Positions 11,645-24,600 of a stretch of DNA of 64,000 nt are shown in pieces. The stretch's first letter is position 1, and every line of letters begins with the position of its first letter. Under the pieces are notes generated by a model. The model saw nothing but the letters and a program-made list of their open reading frames with translations. It made no database searches and had not been told where the DNA came from. The DNA comes from Drosophila pseudoobscura (lineage: Eukaryota > Arthropoda > Insecta > Diptera > Drosophilidae), in NCBI RefSeq assembly GCF_009870125.1, contig NC_046680.1:15519501-15583500 (forward strand), given 5' to 3'. Made by a program: the position numbers and the translations under genes.

Positions 11645-11754
11645 CCTCGTATTGATAGGCTTTTGTATACGGAAATTGGAAGATGTTACTTTTGGAGTAA
11701 CACTAAATAGTGATTGAGGACTCACTCCAAGGAAAGTGAACCACTGAACAAAAA

Positions 11755-12050
11755 ACGAGATAAAACGTTGTGCGCCGCGGCCCTTGCCGCATTTATTTTC
11801 TGTCTTTCTTTTTTAGCCTCTCGCTCTCTTTCGCCAGAGCGCGATCACTGCACGAAGAAGAGTGTGTCTCAGAGAGAGAGAGAGAGAGAGAGAGAGCGCA
11901 AGCTCATTCGTTCCTTCTGGCTATACTTATGGTCCGATTTGACCCAGATTCGCCAATCTGTTAGATATGGTCATTCTGTTTTGTTCTACGTTTTTTGTTC
12001 ACTTCTACCACAAAACTAATACACCCCTAAACCCATTGAGTATAATAATA
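11755..12050 (+). mobile_element. Decayed, internally deleted DINE-1 (INE-1/Helitron-like) copy
   Basis: The left end (AACGAG...AACGTTGTG...CCGC) matches the left end of the complete elements at 39921 and 48442. The middle matches their TTCTGGCTATA, CCAGATTC and CAATCTG-TAGATATGGTCATT block. The right end (CACAAA.CTAATA, then TTGAGTAT) matches their 3' hairpin region. The GTCY-type microsatellite core and most of the interior are missing, and a (GA)n tract fills 11871-11896. It starts 110 bases after the MFS copy 1 stop codon and may supply part of that gene's 3' end. Confidence 0.7.
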
Positions 12051-13572
12051 ATTCCGAACACGATCAGATCGCTCACTGAAGCGACGTACTCTTTCACTCT
12101 TTCATGAACAGCCGAATGCTACTTATCTGCCCATTCGATTATCCAATCAATTGGTTTGTGGGTTCCCCCCACAACAACACTTTTTATACCTAATGATGGC
12201 CACTAAGCTGCTTTTCACTAATTTAATCACTACTTTTTATCACAAAATTGCAGCAATTTCAATGTTACATAGTATATATACGGTTTTGTGTTTGAAATCG
12301 CAAGTTTATTGAGTTTGATCGGTTCGATTCGGTTGGGTTCAGGCCCGCCGACTGTTCGGCAGACTGGTTCCGCAATAACAAATCCCACAGCGGAGATGAG
12401 ATCGCACAAATCGAGAGGGTGGTCTGTGTGGTGTCTGGGTTATATTACCAATGTTTGCGTTAGCGTGGCCTGTAAAACCAGTGGTAGCATGGCACTGGAT
12501 CAGTCTACAGAAGACACGTTAGCGGGCTGGGAATGCGGCAGGTAGCATCGCATCCAGTTATCACGCCGCTTAATCAGCAGCGCGATAAAACGTATAAAAG
12601 AGCACAGCCCCAATCTCGATGTCGATGTCTAATTGCTGCCATAATCGCTGTTCGCTGGAGCAGAGCTTTAAATTAAACGCTCAGACGTATTTCAGCTATT
12701 GGCACGCGTAGACGCGAATGTTTTCTGTCAAATCCAGAGATTCGGGCCCAGAGATTTTGGAATATCTTTTCACACATCGCTGTATGCACATATCTTGACA
12801 GCCAATTAAATGCAATGAACGCCGTCGCTGAGCAAAAAGGTGAATGAATTTGTTTTCCCAAAGTCCCAAGGCAACCAGAGTTTTTCCAATTGGAAAAATG
12901 AAACAACTAATAAATAAAATTATTATAATAAGCGGATTGGAACGAATTCGAAGCGTATGCATGGCCCAATGCCCAAAGCCCAATGCCCAACAGTAATAAA
13001 TTCATTTTAAGTGTTTATAAAATCAAATGGAATTGCAAATTTACGGCGTATAATTAAATAAACTTTTAAAGAAAAAACCAAATACAACATGAACAAAAAT
13101 CAGTGATAAATCTTTTTATAGCCAAACGAAAGGTTTGCCGTACCAAAATTAGGAGAATCTATTACGTTAAAACGTTTCATTTAAAATATTCAGAATACAT
13201 TTGTAAAAGGATTTCATCAGCCAAAAAGCTGCAAGTGAAATTAGTGAAAATTTCGGTAAAGAAAAAGTAGAATATCTCAATAATGTGTGCTCCAATCGGA
13301 GATTTGTGGACTGAACAGATTTGGGACTCGGTTAAATTGAGCACCTCGGATGCCATATGATTTATACCTCGACCCCCATGAAACCCCCACGCGGTCGGAA
13401 AAAGAGTTGGCCCCGCCAAACGAATCCCACACAGCAATGAAGTTTAGCAATTTATTGGCCAAAGAATATATATTTTTGTGCATGTTTACAGTGCGTTTCG
13501 CAAACTGAAAAATTGTTTTTATTTTGCTTCTTTTTCGATTGCACTGGCAATCAGGTGTTTGGCCTTACAGCC
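12051..13572. other. Intergenic region between the two MFS genes
   Basis: I see no gene. The left part is AT-rich unique sequence. A TATA promoter candidate lies near 12593 and the stretch 12900-13200 is AT-rich. If that promoter serves MFS copy 2, part of 12620-13572 would be 5' UTR and possibly a leader intron; a TTACAG acceptor-like site stands just before the ATG at 13573. Confidence 0.5.
12593..12600 (+). promoter_or_regulatory. TATA box (TATAAAAG) with adjacent GATA sites
   Basis: TATAAAAG is preceded within 40 bases by TTATCA and CGATAAAA, both GATA-type motifs. GATA-plus-TATA promoters are common in Drosophila gut and renal genes, which would suit an SLC17 transporter. The gene it serves, presumably MFS copy 2, is inferred from strand and position. 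Confidence 0.45.
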
Positions 13573-15237
13573 ATGACACGTACTGCCCAGTACATGTGGG
13601 GTATACAAAAATGATAAATTGAGGTCGATAACCGACCAGCACGGACCCCGATGGCCATAGATTTTGAAACTCTTGACCAAGTTGATTTCCGCCCGTAGGT
13701 CCCCTCATCGGCATCCGCCACCTGCAGGCTGTGCTCCTTTTCCTGGCAATCGTCGCCAATTACATAGCGCGTCTGAACGTCAGTGTGGCCGTGGTGGCCA
13801 TGACGGATGCCGCCACCACCAATACCGATTTTCCGGTGAGCTAAACGCGTTTGTGGCACGTTGCCAGGAGTAACACGTTTTTCCCTTGCAGGAGTACGAC
13901 TGGACGGGGGCGCAGAAATCGTATGTGCTGTCTAGCTTCTACTGGGGCTATATTATCACCCAGTTTCCGGCCGGATTTCTGGTCAGACGCTTCGGGGCGA
14001 AGAGCGTGCTCTTCATTCCCACTTTTGCGACAGCCATCTTGAGTGCCCTGACGCCCTACTGCATCAGCTGGGGCGGCTGGAAGGCGTTCAGCGTGATCCG
14101 GGTGGTAGAGGGTCTGTTCCAGGGCCTGATCTTTCCCTGCATCCACGAGCACCTGGCCAAGTGGTCGCCGCCAGAAGACCGCAACCGACTGGGCGTGTTT
14201 GCCTACTCGGGAGCCGACTGCGGCTCGGTCTTGGCCATGGCCAGCAGTGGCCTCATTGCCAACAGCTCCATGGGCTGGCCGGGCATCTTTTACGTTTCCG
14301 CCGGGATCTGCGGAGTGTGGTGCCTGCTCTGGCTGATCCTCGGCTCGAACAACGCTCCCAGCTCGCATCTCATCGGCTCCAGGGAGCGGGACTACATTGA
14401 GCGCTCGATGAGGCGGCAGGACGGCTTCCACGCCCAGAAGATTCCCATACCGTGGCGCGCCATCTGGACCTCGGTGCCGTTCTATGCCCTGCTGATCGTG
14501 CGCAGTGCCCAGGGCTGGGCCAACTCCACGATGCAGCTGCAGACGCCCTCGTACATGCACGGCGTCCTGGAGATGGACATCAAGAGCAACGCCCTCTACT
14601 CGGCCCTGCCCTTCCTGGCCATGTGGTGCATGTCGTACGTGTATCTGGTGTTCGCCGACGTCGCCATGTCCCGCCAGTGGATGTCACTCACCACGCTACG
14701 CAAGTCCATTAACACGGTGTCGTACTGGGGCCCGGCAGCGGCTCTCATTGGCATCGGTTTCCTGGACAAGAGCCAGACGAGTCTGGCCATCACTCTGATG
14801 ACCATCAATGCGGGCCTGAACGCCGGCTCCGGCATCGGCAGCATTCTGACCATCATCGACATGTCGCCCAATCACTCCGGCATGCTGATGGCCATTGTTA
14901 ACGGCATTGGCAACATATTTCCGCTCCTCACCCCCCTGCTCGTGGGCGTGATTGTCACCGATATGGTGAGACCTAATCGTATTAGAGATTCCAGATTCCA
15001 GTTTCCAACGACTTCGATTCCGCTTTTCAGGGCTCGCGCAGTCAGTGGCAAATTGTATTCGCCATGACCGCCGTTGTGTTCTTCTTCGGCAACCTGGTGT
15101 ACATCATTTGGGGCACCACCGACCAGCAGGCCTGGGATGCTGAGGACTACCTGCAGCCGAGCGACTCAGAGTGCATACGAAATGGCCATCAACTGGAGCA
15201 GAAGCATGCCATGGATGGGGGCACAAAGACAGCATGA
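13573..15237 (+). CDS. SLC17-type MFS anion transporter, tandem copy 2
   Basis: The exons are 13573-13600, 13699-13835, 13892-14965 and 15031-15237, and the product is 481 aa. Exon 1 (MTRTAQYMWG) is a weaker call: its donor is GGG|GTATAC, but its phase-1 junction joins correctly to PLIGIRHLQAVLLF. TM1 (AIVANYIARLNVSVAVVAMT), the EYDWTGAQKSYVLSSFYWGY segment, TM4 signature RVVEGLFQGLIFPCIHEHL, KWSPPEDRNRLG and WGTTDQQAWD near the C terminus are all SLC17 hallmarks, with about 12 hydrophobic segments. The arginine of TM4 is kept, but the residue equal to VGLUT Glu191 is Gln, as in copy 1. It is a membrane carrier of unknown substrate. The identical exon phases and two identical exon lengths show that it and copy 1 came from one tandem duplication. 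Confidence 0.9.
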
Positions 15238-18200
15238 TTAGCTGGCACTGGGTAGGGACTGTCGGGGCCCAACCGCCGCACGGGGCGTATGCGCAATGTA
15301 TATGGAATGTCCAGCGAAAAGTTGATTTTCCAGCGTTGATTAAACGCATTTTGGGAATTTTCTAGTTTCCAGCTTCCAGTTTCGAGCTTCCATTTTCCAT
15401 TCTATTTTAATTAAAAATTCTCAAAACGTTCGTTTCGCTCTTGTATTTTAATTTCTTGTTTGTACGCATTTCTTTTCGGGCCGCGGAAATTTAATAGAAA
15501 ATTCTTACTACTTCTTTGAATGAATTCGTTTTCTATTTGCGCTCGCATTTGCATGCGCCCAGCAAGCCAAGGCAACGAGACAGGGCCCGGCTTCGGTTTA
15601 GCAATCCTTGTTCTGGCACCCCATCCCATAGTCCCGTAGTCCTGCCGGTCGCCACCTCCTTCTCATTCTGGGCAGTCAGTCAACGCAGAGCGGCGCTGGC
15701 CAAATAACAAGGAAAAAAACTTTGCACACAAATCAGAAAAATGGACACTTGGTGGAATTTATGCACGAACGCGTGCGCACAGTACGTCGCATGCCCATAT
15801 TCGGTCCATGGTCTTGCGGTGGAATTGTTTGCCACCAGGCAGGAGGCAGGAGGCACCAGGAGGCGGCAGGCTGCAGGCCGGTGGCAGGGGGCAGAGCCCA
15901 AAGAGGCTTATGGCCAGCAAGTGGCTGGGGCGCGTTTTTCTGGCCCAGACAAAAACCAAAACCGAAACCAAAACGAAAATGTTTTTCAATTAAAAGCGTT
16001 GCGGAGCGAGCGCAAAAATTCATTTGAATTGCCCCATCCATGTCCCCCCCCCCATTTCTCTCTGCCCTGGTCCCAGCCCAAGCCCCAGTCCCCCAAGTCG
16101 CCGCTGCCCCGCTCCGTCCCGGGCAACGCATTTCCAATGACAAGTCATAAATGGGCACTACCAGAGATCCGGATAGATGTATGCGTGTGGCCACAGATGT
16201 AAAATGAAAAGGGGCAAAAGTTAAATCCCTTCGTAGCATACGGTGGAATGCCCACAAACATACCATGTACACTAGTTAAAGGATCAGACTATGCTGAAAA
16301 AGAGGTTGTGAATCATTTCAGGAGGGATTTTCATAAGGGAAAATTAAAAGCCCATTCGATAAGCTAATAAAGAGTGCCAAATTGTGTCCAGTTCTCTTCA
16401 AAAGAGGGACAGCTATGCTTATTGGAATTCAATGGCTAGTCGGGGTCGTCGGGGTTTGATGTTGCCCTTCATAAAAAACATATTTTACTCAGAGTCCCAA
16501 GCAAATGGTATTCTTAAAGGCGCCGCACAGCTGGGGGGCTCGAAGCGCGATCCCGAACCATAATGGCTGACTGTGATAAATTGAATGATTTGTTCATTGA
16601 GGGACTCTGCTCGAAAGCACTCTCTGTTCAGTATTAATGACGTGTCCGCAGTGGAGTTGCACATTACGTGCACTTCATTACGCCGGAAGGGCCAGGCAGA
16701 TGATGCAGCCTTTGTTGGTCAACCTCATCATTATGGTTCAACATGATGTCTGCATTATGGAGTCGTACTTGCTATTGGAAATAAATGATACCGATATTAG
16801 GGACTTGACTTCAACAATTAAATGGGGAAATGCATAAATTGCTGGCTTCTGTTGATGTAATGCGATACAAGTGAGTTGATTGCATCTCTTGATATGGACT
16901 TCGAAGTTATAATTGAACCAGAGGCTGCTGGACGGCAAGGAGGATCGGCAACAATAGATGAAGTGTCTGACAGATTTCGACCATTTATTCATTGTCCGGT
17001 CGCAGCCGGACAGCGTGCACATCAAGTGCCGTCAAGCACAGCGATTGCTTGAAATTTAAATTATGCCTGACGCTGTCCATTGAGGCGCAGCAGCCGGGTC
17101 TGGGCTATCCGGGCACAACAATAGCTGGAAATCAACAGACACAAAGGAGACATTTGGCTCGTGGCCTACACAATATACGCAGGATGCAGGGCCTGGTCTT
17201 GGTGCGGCGAGGTCCTGTTGCAGCTCCGTCTCCTGCCGTGCTTTTGGGCACAATAAGTCAATGCCATGTGTGGTGAACGTTGCCCCTGCCTTTGGCGACC
17301 GAATAGCATTCATTCAGTTTTTGGTCCCATGCCGAGGACGCAGTGCACGCTTAATTATTATTGCATAAGCGCAGGCGCCAGACCCAATCCGTTGGCAGCT
17401 GTTGCTCGCCCCGTAATTATGGTCCGTGTCCGTGTCGGGGTCCGGGTCCTGGCTCTCTGCTGCTGGCATGCCATTGTCCCGGCCTTGGGCAGGGATCCGA
17501 GCACCGAAAATTTATGCATCGCTTTCTTTTGTGTGCGTCCAGCTCTCGAAGCAATTTCATGTTTATCAACTGCATTGAGTCATGTTTTTTTTCGCAACCT
17601 GCACATCAACGGAAACGCTTATGCAAATGGCGCAGGGGTATAGCCCGTAAAGCCCGTATAGACGACCGTATATGCCAGTTTCAGTTGGAATAGATCAATA
17701 TCTAATCAATGTGCTTAGCTCAGAATGATTACTACTGAATTACAGCTGCATTTTCAGCTATTTCTGTGGCTCCAAACGATGGCCTTTTGTATCGAAGAGA
17801 CCGTGGTGTCTGTGTGAAAAACATGGTGTTTCCAAAGGGACATCTTTTGGCCCTTGAGATTTATTAATTGTCATTGCAAATGCTAATCTAATAGGAGCTT
17901 GGACGCTCCTCCCCTTAGCTCCCCAATAATACTTGAGTACGGCTGTCCCGGCTCTGCCATAATCGCATCTGAAATTCTTTAGTGCCTTTCAAAGCACTCG
18001 GATATAGTAATAAACGTATATGTATCTGTGGAAGAGGGCAGAGCAGTAATCTTTAAATGTTATTTCCTCCGACAGCTCTCGAAATGCATATTTAAAAGGC
18101 ATTTAATTCTTTATGTTGCAGCCTGCTTTAATCAGAGCCGTCTCTGACATCATTTTGTTGGCGTCCTCTGCATTTGCATATACATTTGAATTCAGCTCTC

Positions 18201-21200
18201 GTTGCTCGTTGCTCGTTGCTCGTTGCAATTGTCTCTGTTGTACCGCTTTGACCTTGTTTGCTTCTGGCCTGGCCCGTGAGCCTGGAGCACCCCCATATGC
18301 CTAAAATAAACGAATGCAGGGGGCTCCTGAACGAGGGAAACACTTTTGCTATTGTTAATGTTCTGACTGCAAATCCTGTCGACTTTTGCACTGTCGTTGG
18401 CGCTGGTATTGTTGTTGCCAGAGTGTAAGGGAGGATCATGGCCAGGCCGGGGCAGGGCACGGCTGGGGAGTGTGGAAAATTTTTAGAATTCATTGAATTT
18501 TAAAACATAACAATAAAGCACTCAAGATGTGCGATGTGCCAAAGCAAACCGAAGGTATGCCGAGCACATACTCAGCACCATCGCCATCGCCATCGCCATG
18601 GAAATGCGAACACTCACATACGTGTGGTGTATGGGGCATCTGTGTTTGTGTCTGTGTGCTTGTGGTGTATCTGTGTGCGGGTGTTCGCTTTGAGGAGGTC
18701 TGCATTGCTCTTGGGGCAGGCAACGAGCTTGAAAATTGCGCGGAAAACTTTAGCGTTCCGCCGTTAAAAGGGAAATCACATTTGTAATGAATTGCAGCTG
18801 TTGCATAGAGTGTTGGTGCAACAGCCACCGCCTCCGCCGCCGCCAACAACAGAAAGCTGAAGGAATGCTTTGCTCAGATTTGCAATTCATTGGCGAATAT
18901 GCAATTTTCATTCGCGGCCATAAATGCATTAACACAGCAACAGCAACAGCGACAGCAATTTATCGAAGGAGCCCCAATATCCACACGAGACAGGACCCAA
19001 ATACGTTTACAGCAATAAACGTGTTGATTTATTGATTTTGCACGTCGCATAATTTACTTTACCTGCATGATGGAGGTGAAAAAAGGGAGAGAGAACGCCC
19101 CGCAGGCTTCCACAGAAGCGATGGGTGGAGCACTGGCAGTACATCCAACGACAGGGACAGGGACAGCGACAACGACAACGACAACATCAACGCGCCAAAC
19201 AAATAAAATCCTGGGCCCCTGTTTATTTCTCAGCTAGCACGAACCTGTGTTGCCTGCATTTTGTATCTTCCATTTTCCATTTCGTTTTATGCCCTTCCAG
19301 GGGGCACAATGGCATTGTGGAGAGGTGTGCCATGCCAGAAAGAAATGTTGGATTCACCACCATTCGCATCCGATTATGCGAATTACCTCCACTAATATCA
19401 GTTTGGGATGATCCATTCTTTAATCTGATATGACAAGATATACTTTTTGGATGTTTTACTACTCCGAACACGACTGACACGCCTTTAAGAATGAACGAGC
19501 ATAGATCTTTATACTTCTAGTGTGGCCGTTTCTTCGGAACTTCTTCTAGAGTGGCCGTACATTCATGGATTATGCGCTAATGGCTGATAGGGGCTCCTTC
19601 TTTAAGGGTATTGCAAGGTTTAACATTCAATGGTTGTATTTTTTTGCTGTATTTTTCTGTTGTGTACATCTTGTTGTCAACTTTCAATGTTCGCCCGTCT
19701 CCGTCTCCGTCTCCCGTCTCCGTCTCCCGTTCCGTTCCGTTTTCGTTGCCTGTCTGCCTGATTGTCATCTCTCTACATCCACCTGTCTCGCTCTCTACTT
19801 CCCGGGCTTCATGTTTTCCTTTTTTCGTGTGCTGTTAAGCCGGAGTTGCCACTTTTTTGCACCTATCTATCTGATGGCAGCAACAACAACAACAACAGCA
19901 ACAGCAACAATGGTTGGAACAGGGCAGACGCCATGCCGTGCGCCATTTTCGAGCTGTTTCTTGTAACGGAAACGAAAGCGGTTTTCATATGCATGTGCGC
20001 TTGCACTAACACAAACAAACGACTGGTATATGAAAGCAACGGTGGGCTTGCCAGGGGTGGAGGGGGCGTGGCAGTGGTTCATCCTCCATCGTCCTCCCCT
20101 GCCGGCGACGACAATATGAAATGTGCGGCTGCGAATTGTGCAGATTTCCCGCTGGCCTCTACCGCTCGCTTTGCTCACCTTATGGGTCACACTCAAAGGC
20201 AAAGGTATGCAAACAGCTGCAGTTTAAACGCTTTCCGGATGTATGCATCTTGGCTTACAAAGGTCGGCATTTCATAGGGGGATATTTAAGCAAAATTGTG
20301 GATTTTGTTGAACTTCTACGCACTCAAAAGGTTGGCACACCAGAGATGTCGGATTTCTATTTCAAATTTCAGAGTATACTCTTACTGTTGGCACACTTCT
20401 GATTCGCACAGTTTGGCGGCTATGGGCACCCTCTGATCCCGATGATTGTTTATGTACTTGGAGCCCCATACATTTGTTCGGTAGTTCATCCTTAGTCGCT
20501 CTCCACACTCTCCCTGGCACTCCGGCAATGAATCGCTATCCGCTGCTGCGCTACCCTGCGCCGTGTTCAGGGGGTACGGGTATGTTAAATAAATTTGCAT
20601 ACTTTAGTTCATCGTTAGTTTGGCAAAAGCTCGATTCTCTATGCAAAAATGCAGCTCTGATGATGGTACAAAAAAAACAAACGAATTACAATGCCAAAAA
20701 GGAGAGAACGGACCAAAAGAACCCAAGAATGTGCTCCAAACGAGCAAGTGTGTGTGTTTGTGTGTGTGTTTGTGGGAGGGAGGGAGTTGTGGCAACATGC
20801 TAATGAGGCATTTGTTATGCAGCATATTTTTGCAGCTTTTGTCCTATGAATGATTTGCACTCGACACACACAAAAAACAGAAAGTCCCAATCCCGTCAGC
20901 TCTGCCTCAGGCTTGATTTACGAGCTTGGTACGAGCTGCAGTGTAGGTATTTTTTCGGTTGAAGGTTTTCCCGTTTTTTGTGCGGCTATTCCATTGCCCA
21001 AATCTAAGTCCCTCTCTCTCTGTCTCTCTACCGCTCTGTCTCTGTAGGTTTAACGGCACATTTAAGCGCAACCGCAGCCCGTAACAACATCAGCAGTGGC
21101 AGCAGTCCTGGCAACAGCAATCCCAGCCCGTGCCAGTGTGTAGACTTTATGTACTCTGTGACTCTGTGTGGCATGTTCGCCAGCAAACCCAAGCCCCCGT

Positions 21201-21600
21201 TTTCGGTTAAAATGCCGAGACACACGCTTGCGCGAAATTTTATGATAGTATTTTGGTGTAATGGCTTACCGCATTGTAGCTGCTGCTCCTACGGCTGCTG
21301 CTGCTGCTGCTGCTGCCGTTGCCTGTTTGTGTAATCTAGTGTTGAAATATGGTTTTAAGGTAGATTCAAGGCAATTTACCATATTGGCCGCAATACAATT
21401 TCCGCCCCGACCCGGCAAACTGCCGCATAAGGCCACATAAATAGCCAACAGCAGCAGCAGACTGCAATGCCAGCGACATGTGTATTTAAATTTGCTGCGG
21501 CTTATGTTATTTGTCTTGTTCATAGTTGTTGTTGTTGTTGCAATTTACTTATGATAATAAGCACATATGTGTTAATGCACTGTACGGCGTGCTTATAAGC
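15238..21600. other. Noncoding stretch after MFS copy 2
   Basis: The 3' end of MFS copy 2 is at the left; an ATTAAA at 15339-15344 is its likeliest poly(A) signal. The rest has no ORF with protein-like composition or paired splice sites that I can support. It holds short repeats: AAACCAAAACC near 15955, CGCCATCGCCAT near 18580, GACAGCGACAACGAC near 19155, GTCTCCGTCTCC near 19700 and CAACAACAACAGCAAC near 19880. I see no tRNA-like or rRNA sequence. Confidence 0.55.
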
Positions 21601-24600
21601 CCGTAATGCCTTAATCTCAGTAATTTCGCGTATTGCTGGCATTTTTCAAGCCATTGCGACTTGCTCACACGCACATTTTCGTTAATTTGTTGGATTGGTT
21701 CGTCGGTTCTGTCTGCCCTACTATTTCTCGTAAGGGATTCTGAAGATCAATGAAATAAATGCTAGTAAAACATCGATTTGGGTTCTTGAAATTTTAAATT
21801 TAAGCCAAAACCAACACCGACTTAAGCCGCTTTTACCCGAACTTTACCGGACCTGGTCTGCAATCTCTCTCCCATTAATTTGGCTTATCTGCTCAATATC
21901 CTCAAGAGCATTCGTGCCTTTTAAAAAATCACACTTGTCCCGGCTAATTCCTTTCAAGTTTGCGGCGAATAACCCCACACAGCTGACAGTTGCAGCGCGC
22001 ACGATGAACGAGAACTGCCACGGCAGATATGGTGGTTGGCTCTGGCGCTGGTCGCCATTCATTTGGCCGTCTACTCTGGCACTATTGAAGCACCACCCTC
22101 GGAACTCCGCCGAGCCACCACCCAGCATACAATTCCGGTGCCAGCCCCAAGCCACAACTAGATTTTTGGTCGCCTCGTTGCTGCTGCGGCGTTAGGCAAT
22201 TTGTTTGCCATTGCGCTGCATGTGTGGGTGCTTGTGTGGGTGCATGTGTGTGTGTGTGTGCGGGGGGGGGTCTCTGTTTTCCTTCTTTCTTTGTTGGGGA
22301 CGGCACCACCCTCCGGGCAATCGTCAGCGACGTTCCCAGACACAAGATTTATGCGCTTGCCAGGCTGCAAGCAAGCAAACGGACAGCAATTAATTTGCAT
22401 TCTGGTAATTAATTTTCCATTTCTCCAGTCGCATTCCCACTCTGTCTCTCTCTCTCTCTTTGTTTTCCTTGGTTTCTTTGCTCAACAAACTCCGGGGCTG
22501 CCGGGTCCTTTGCCTATCGTTTGGTCGTTTCCAAATTGCTGTTTGCGTTTTAAAGTCGATTGGAGTGCTTAAAGCTAATCAACTGAGCAGAGTCTGCAGA
22601 GCAACGGTTACCTGTTGCCACGGCCATGGGCGAATCAATCAGCAGGCACCCACACCCCATTAATTATGCAGTCGAGTGACCAACTTTGGGGCTGTAAACA
22701 TCCTGGTAACAAGGCCTCCGCTGCCTCCGCTGCCTCCGCTGCCATTTCCCACAAATCAGGACCCGCAGCGCAATTGAAGTTGTCATCGTTTAAGGCCAAC
22801 GACAAGGCCAAATACGAGGACTCTAGCCATATAATGCATACAAGGCAACAGCCCCGACAAGAGCACTTTGCCAAAGTTTCGGTCTCGAGGCGCGACATGG
22901 CGACGGCGGCGGCGGCGGCGGCGGCAGGCATTGTCTTGCAGCTGCTGCAAGTGGTGTTTGTTGCACTTACGATGTAGCTGTCGTTTACGTGGTGTCGAGG
23001 CAGTTCATAAAGCTTACGGCAGCTGCAGACACCAGAGAGCGATGGAAAGGACAGCCAGAAGTGGGTGGAGGAGAGTGGAGGGTGCATTCAACTGCACTTC
23101 ATTATTTTGCTCATTTCCTCTTAATGACAATATCAATGGCTATTTTACGCCATTGTCTTGCCGTGCACAGTCTATTGTCTCAGCTGGAAGTCGTTTTATT
23201 TGATTTTCCATTAAGTTTAATTAATTAAGTGTAAAAGCGTTGACACACCCACACGGAGCACGGGAGGACCGAGGACAGTCCGAGAGGAGACCCGATGCGG
23301 CAAATGGTGCGTACAAGAATTGTTCGATGCCTTGTGAGCGACAGCGTATCAGATCATTTAATTCAAGCGTGGCGAGCTTACAAAGCACACAGCACACAGG
23401 ACACATGTGCCAGTGGCAGTGGATATAAAAATTAAGTATACGCCATGTAAGCAGGGCGGCAACAGGGCCACTCCGGAATAAACCCCATCAATGGGAAATT
23501 TAATTAGATTGCGGGTCGAGTCGAGCAAAAGTTTTCTGAAGTTGGATCTGCGTACAGCTGTTCTTAAGGATCGACAGGAGGCATCCTCTAGCAATCGGAT
23601 TTGGGTTCGGGAGAGTGCCCTGGACCCTGAATGGACCACCAATCGAAGAGTTATGGAAGCTGGATATTAGTCCACCGTCCACATGGACCTCGTCCTCGTT
23701 CCAAGTTAATTTAAGTTTATTTTCGGCTTTTTTCGTGCCGCGCGCTATGCATAACAGTAATAAATTCATTGCGAAATTGTCGCTCCACAAAAAGATAAAC
23801 AAATGCAGGCGCCCGAGTTTGCCATGGGGGCGGTGAAAAAACATTTCATTCGCTTGCAAACGGAAGTCGAAACTTTGGTCCGAAAGGAAAATGCACTCGG
23901 AAAATAAAACAGCCTCGCTGCGACAGATACAGAGAGCGACAACCAGGGAACCAGCTCAGGGAAATGGAGAAAATTGTTGAAAATTTTTCGGAAAATTCGC
24001 ACAGAATGAGTGTGCAGAAATAATTTGAAAACTTTCGCTGTTTGTACGACTAAGCAGAGGCATCGCCGTCGTCACTGGAGGATTTGCCACCAAGTAAATA
24101 TAATTTATGAATCATTTTCCGTTCACGGACGGCAAAGGCAACAGCAACCGCCATGATCGCAGATACTGATTCGACGGAGGAATTCGAGAGTTCCATTCCA
24201 CAGACTCTATCTGCAGACAGCTCTTAAGTCCCAAAAGTTGCTCCACAAAAAGCAGAAAAGAATTAAGAGAAATGGAATGAAATGCGAGTTGTGCAAGAAA
24301 CCACAATTGTGCAGAAGGAATTTGTCTTTGACTAACCCAGCATAAACTCGCACACGTTTGGCTTAACATGTTAGGACGCCTTTTAAGCTTGGCAGGAGTC
24401 GAGTCGAGTGGAGTGGAGTCACAGGATAAATTCATTTACATATGCACACACTGTCTGAGAAATGACGGAGTCGGCAAACTCCCGAAATAAAATCGGCCTG
24501 ATCAACTTCCGATTGCGCTACTGATGGCCCCACTGCAGGACCTCCTAATGACGTACATAACACTTATGGTTGGCCAGGCTAATGGCCTAATGGTTTAATG

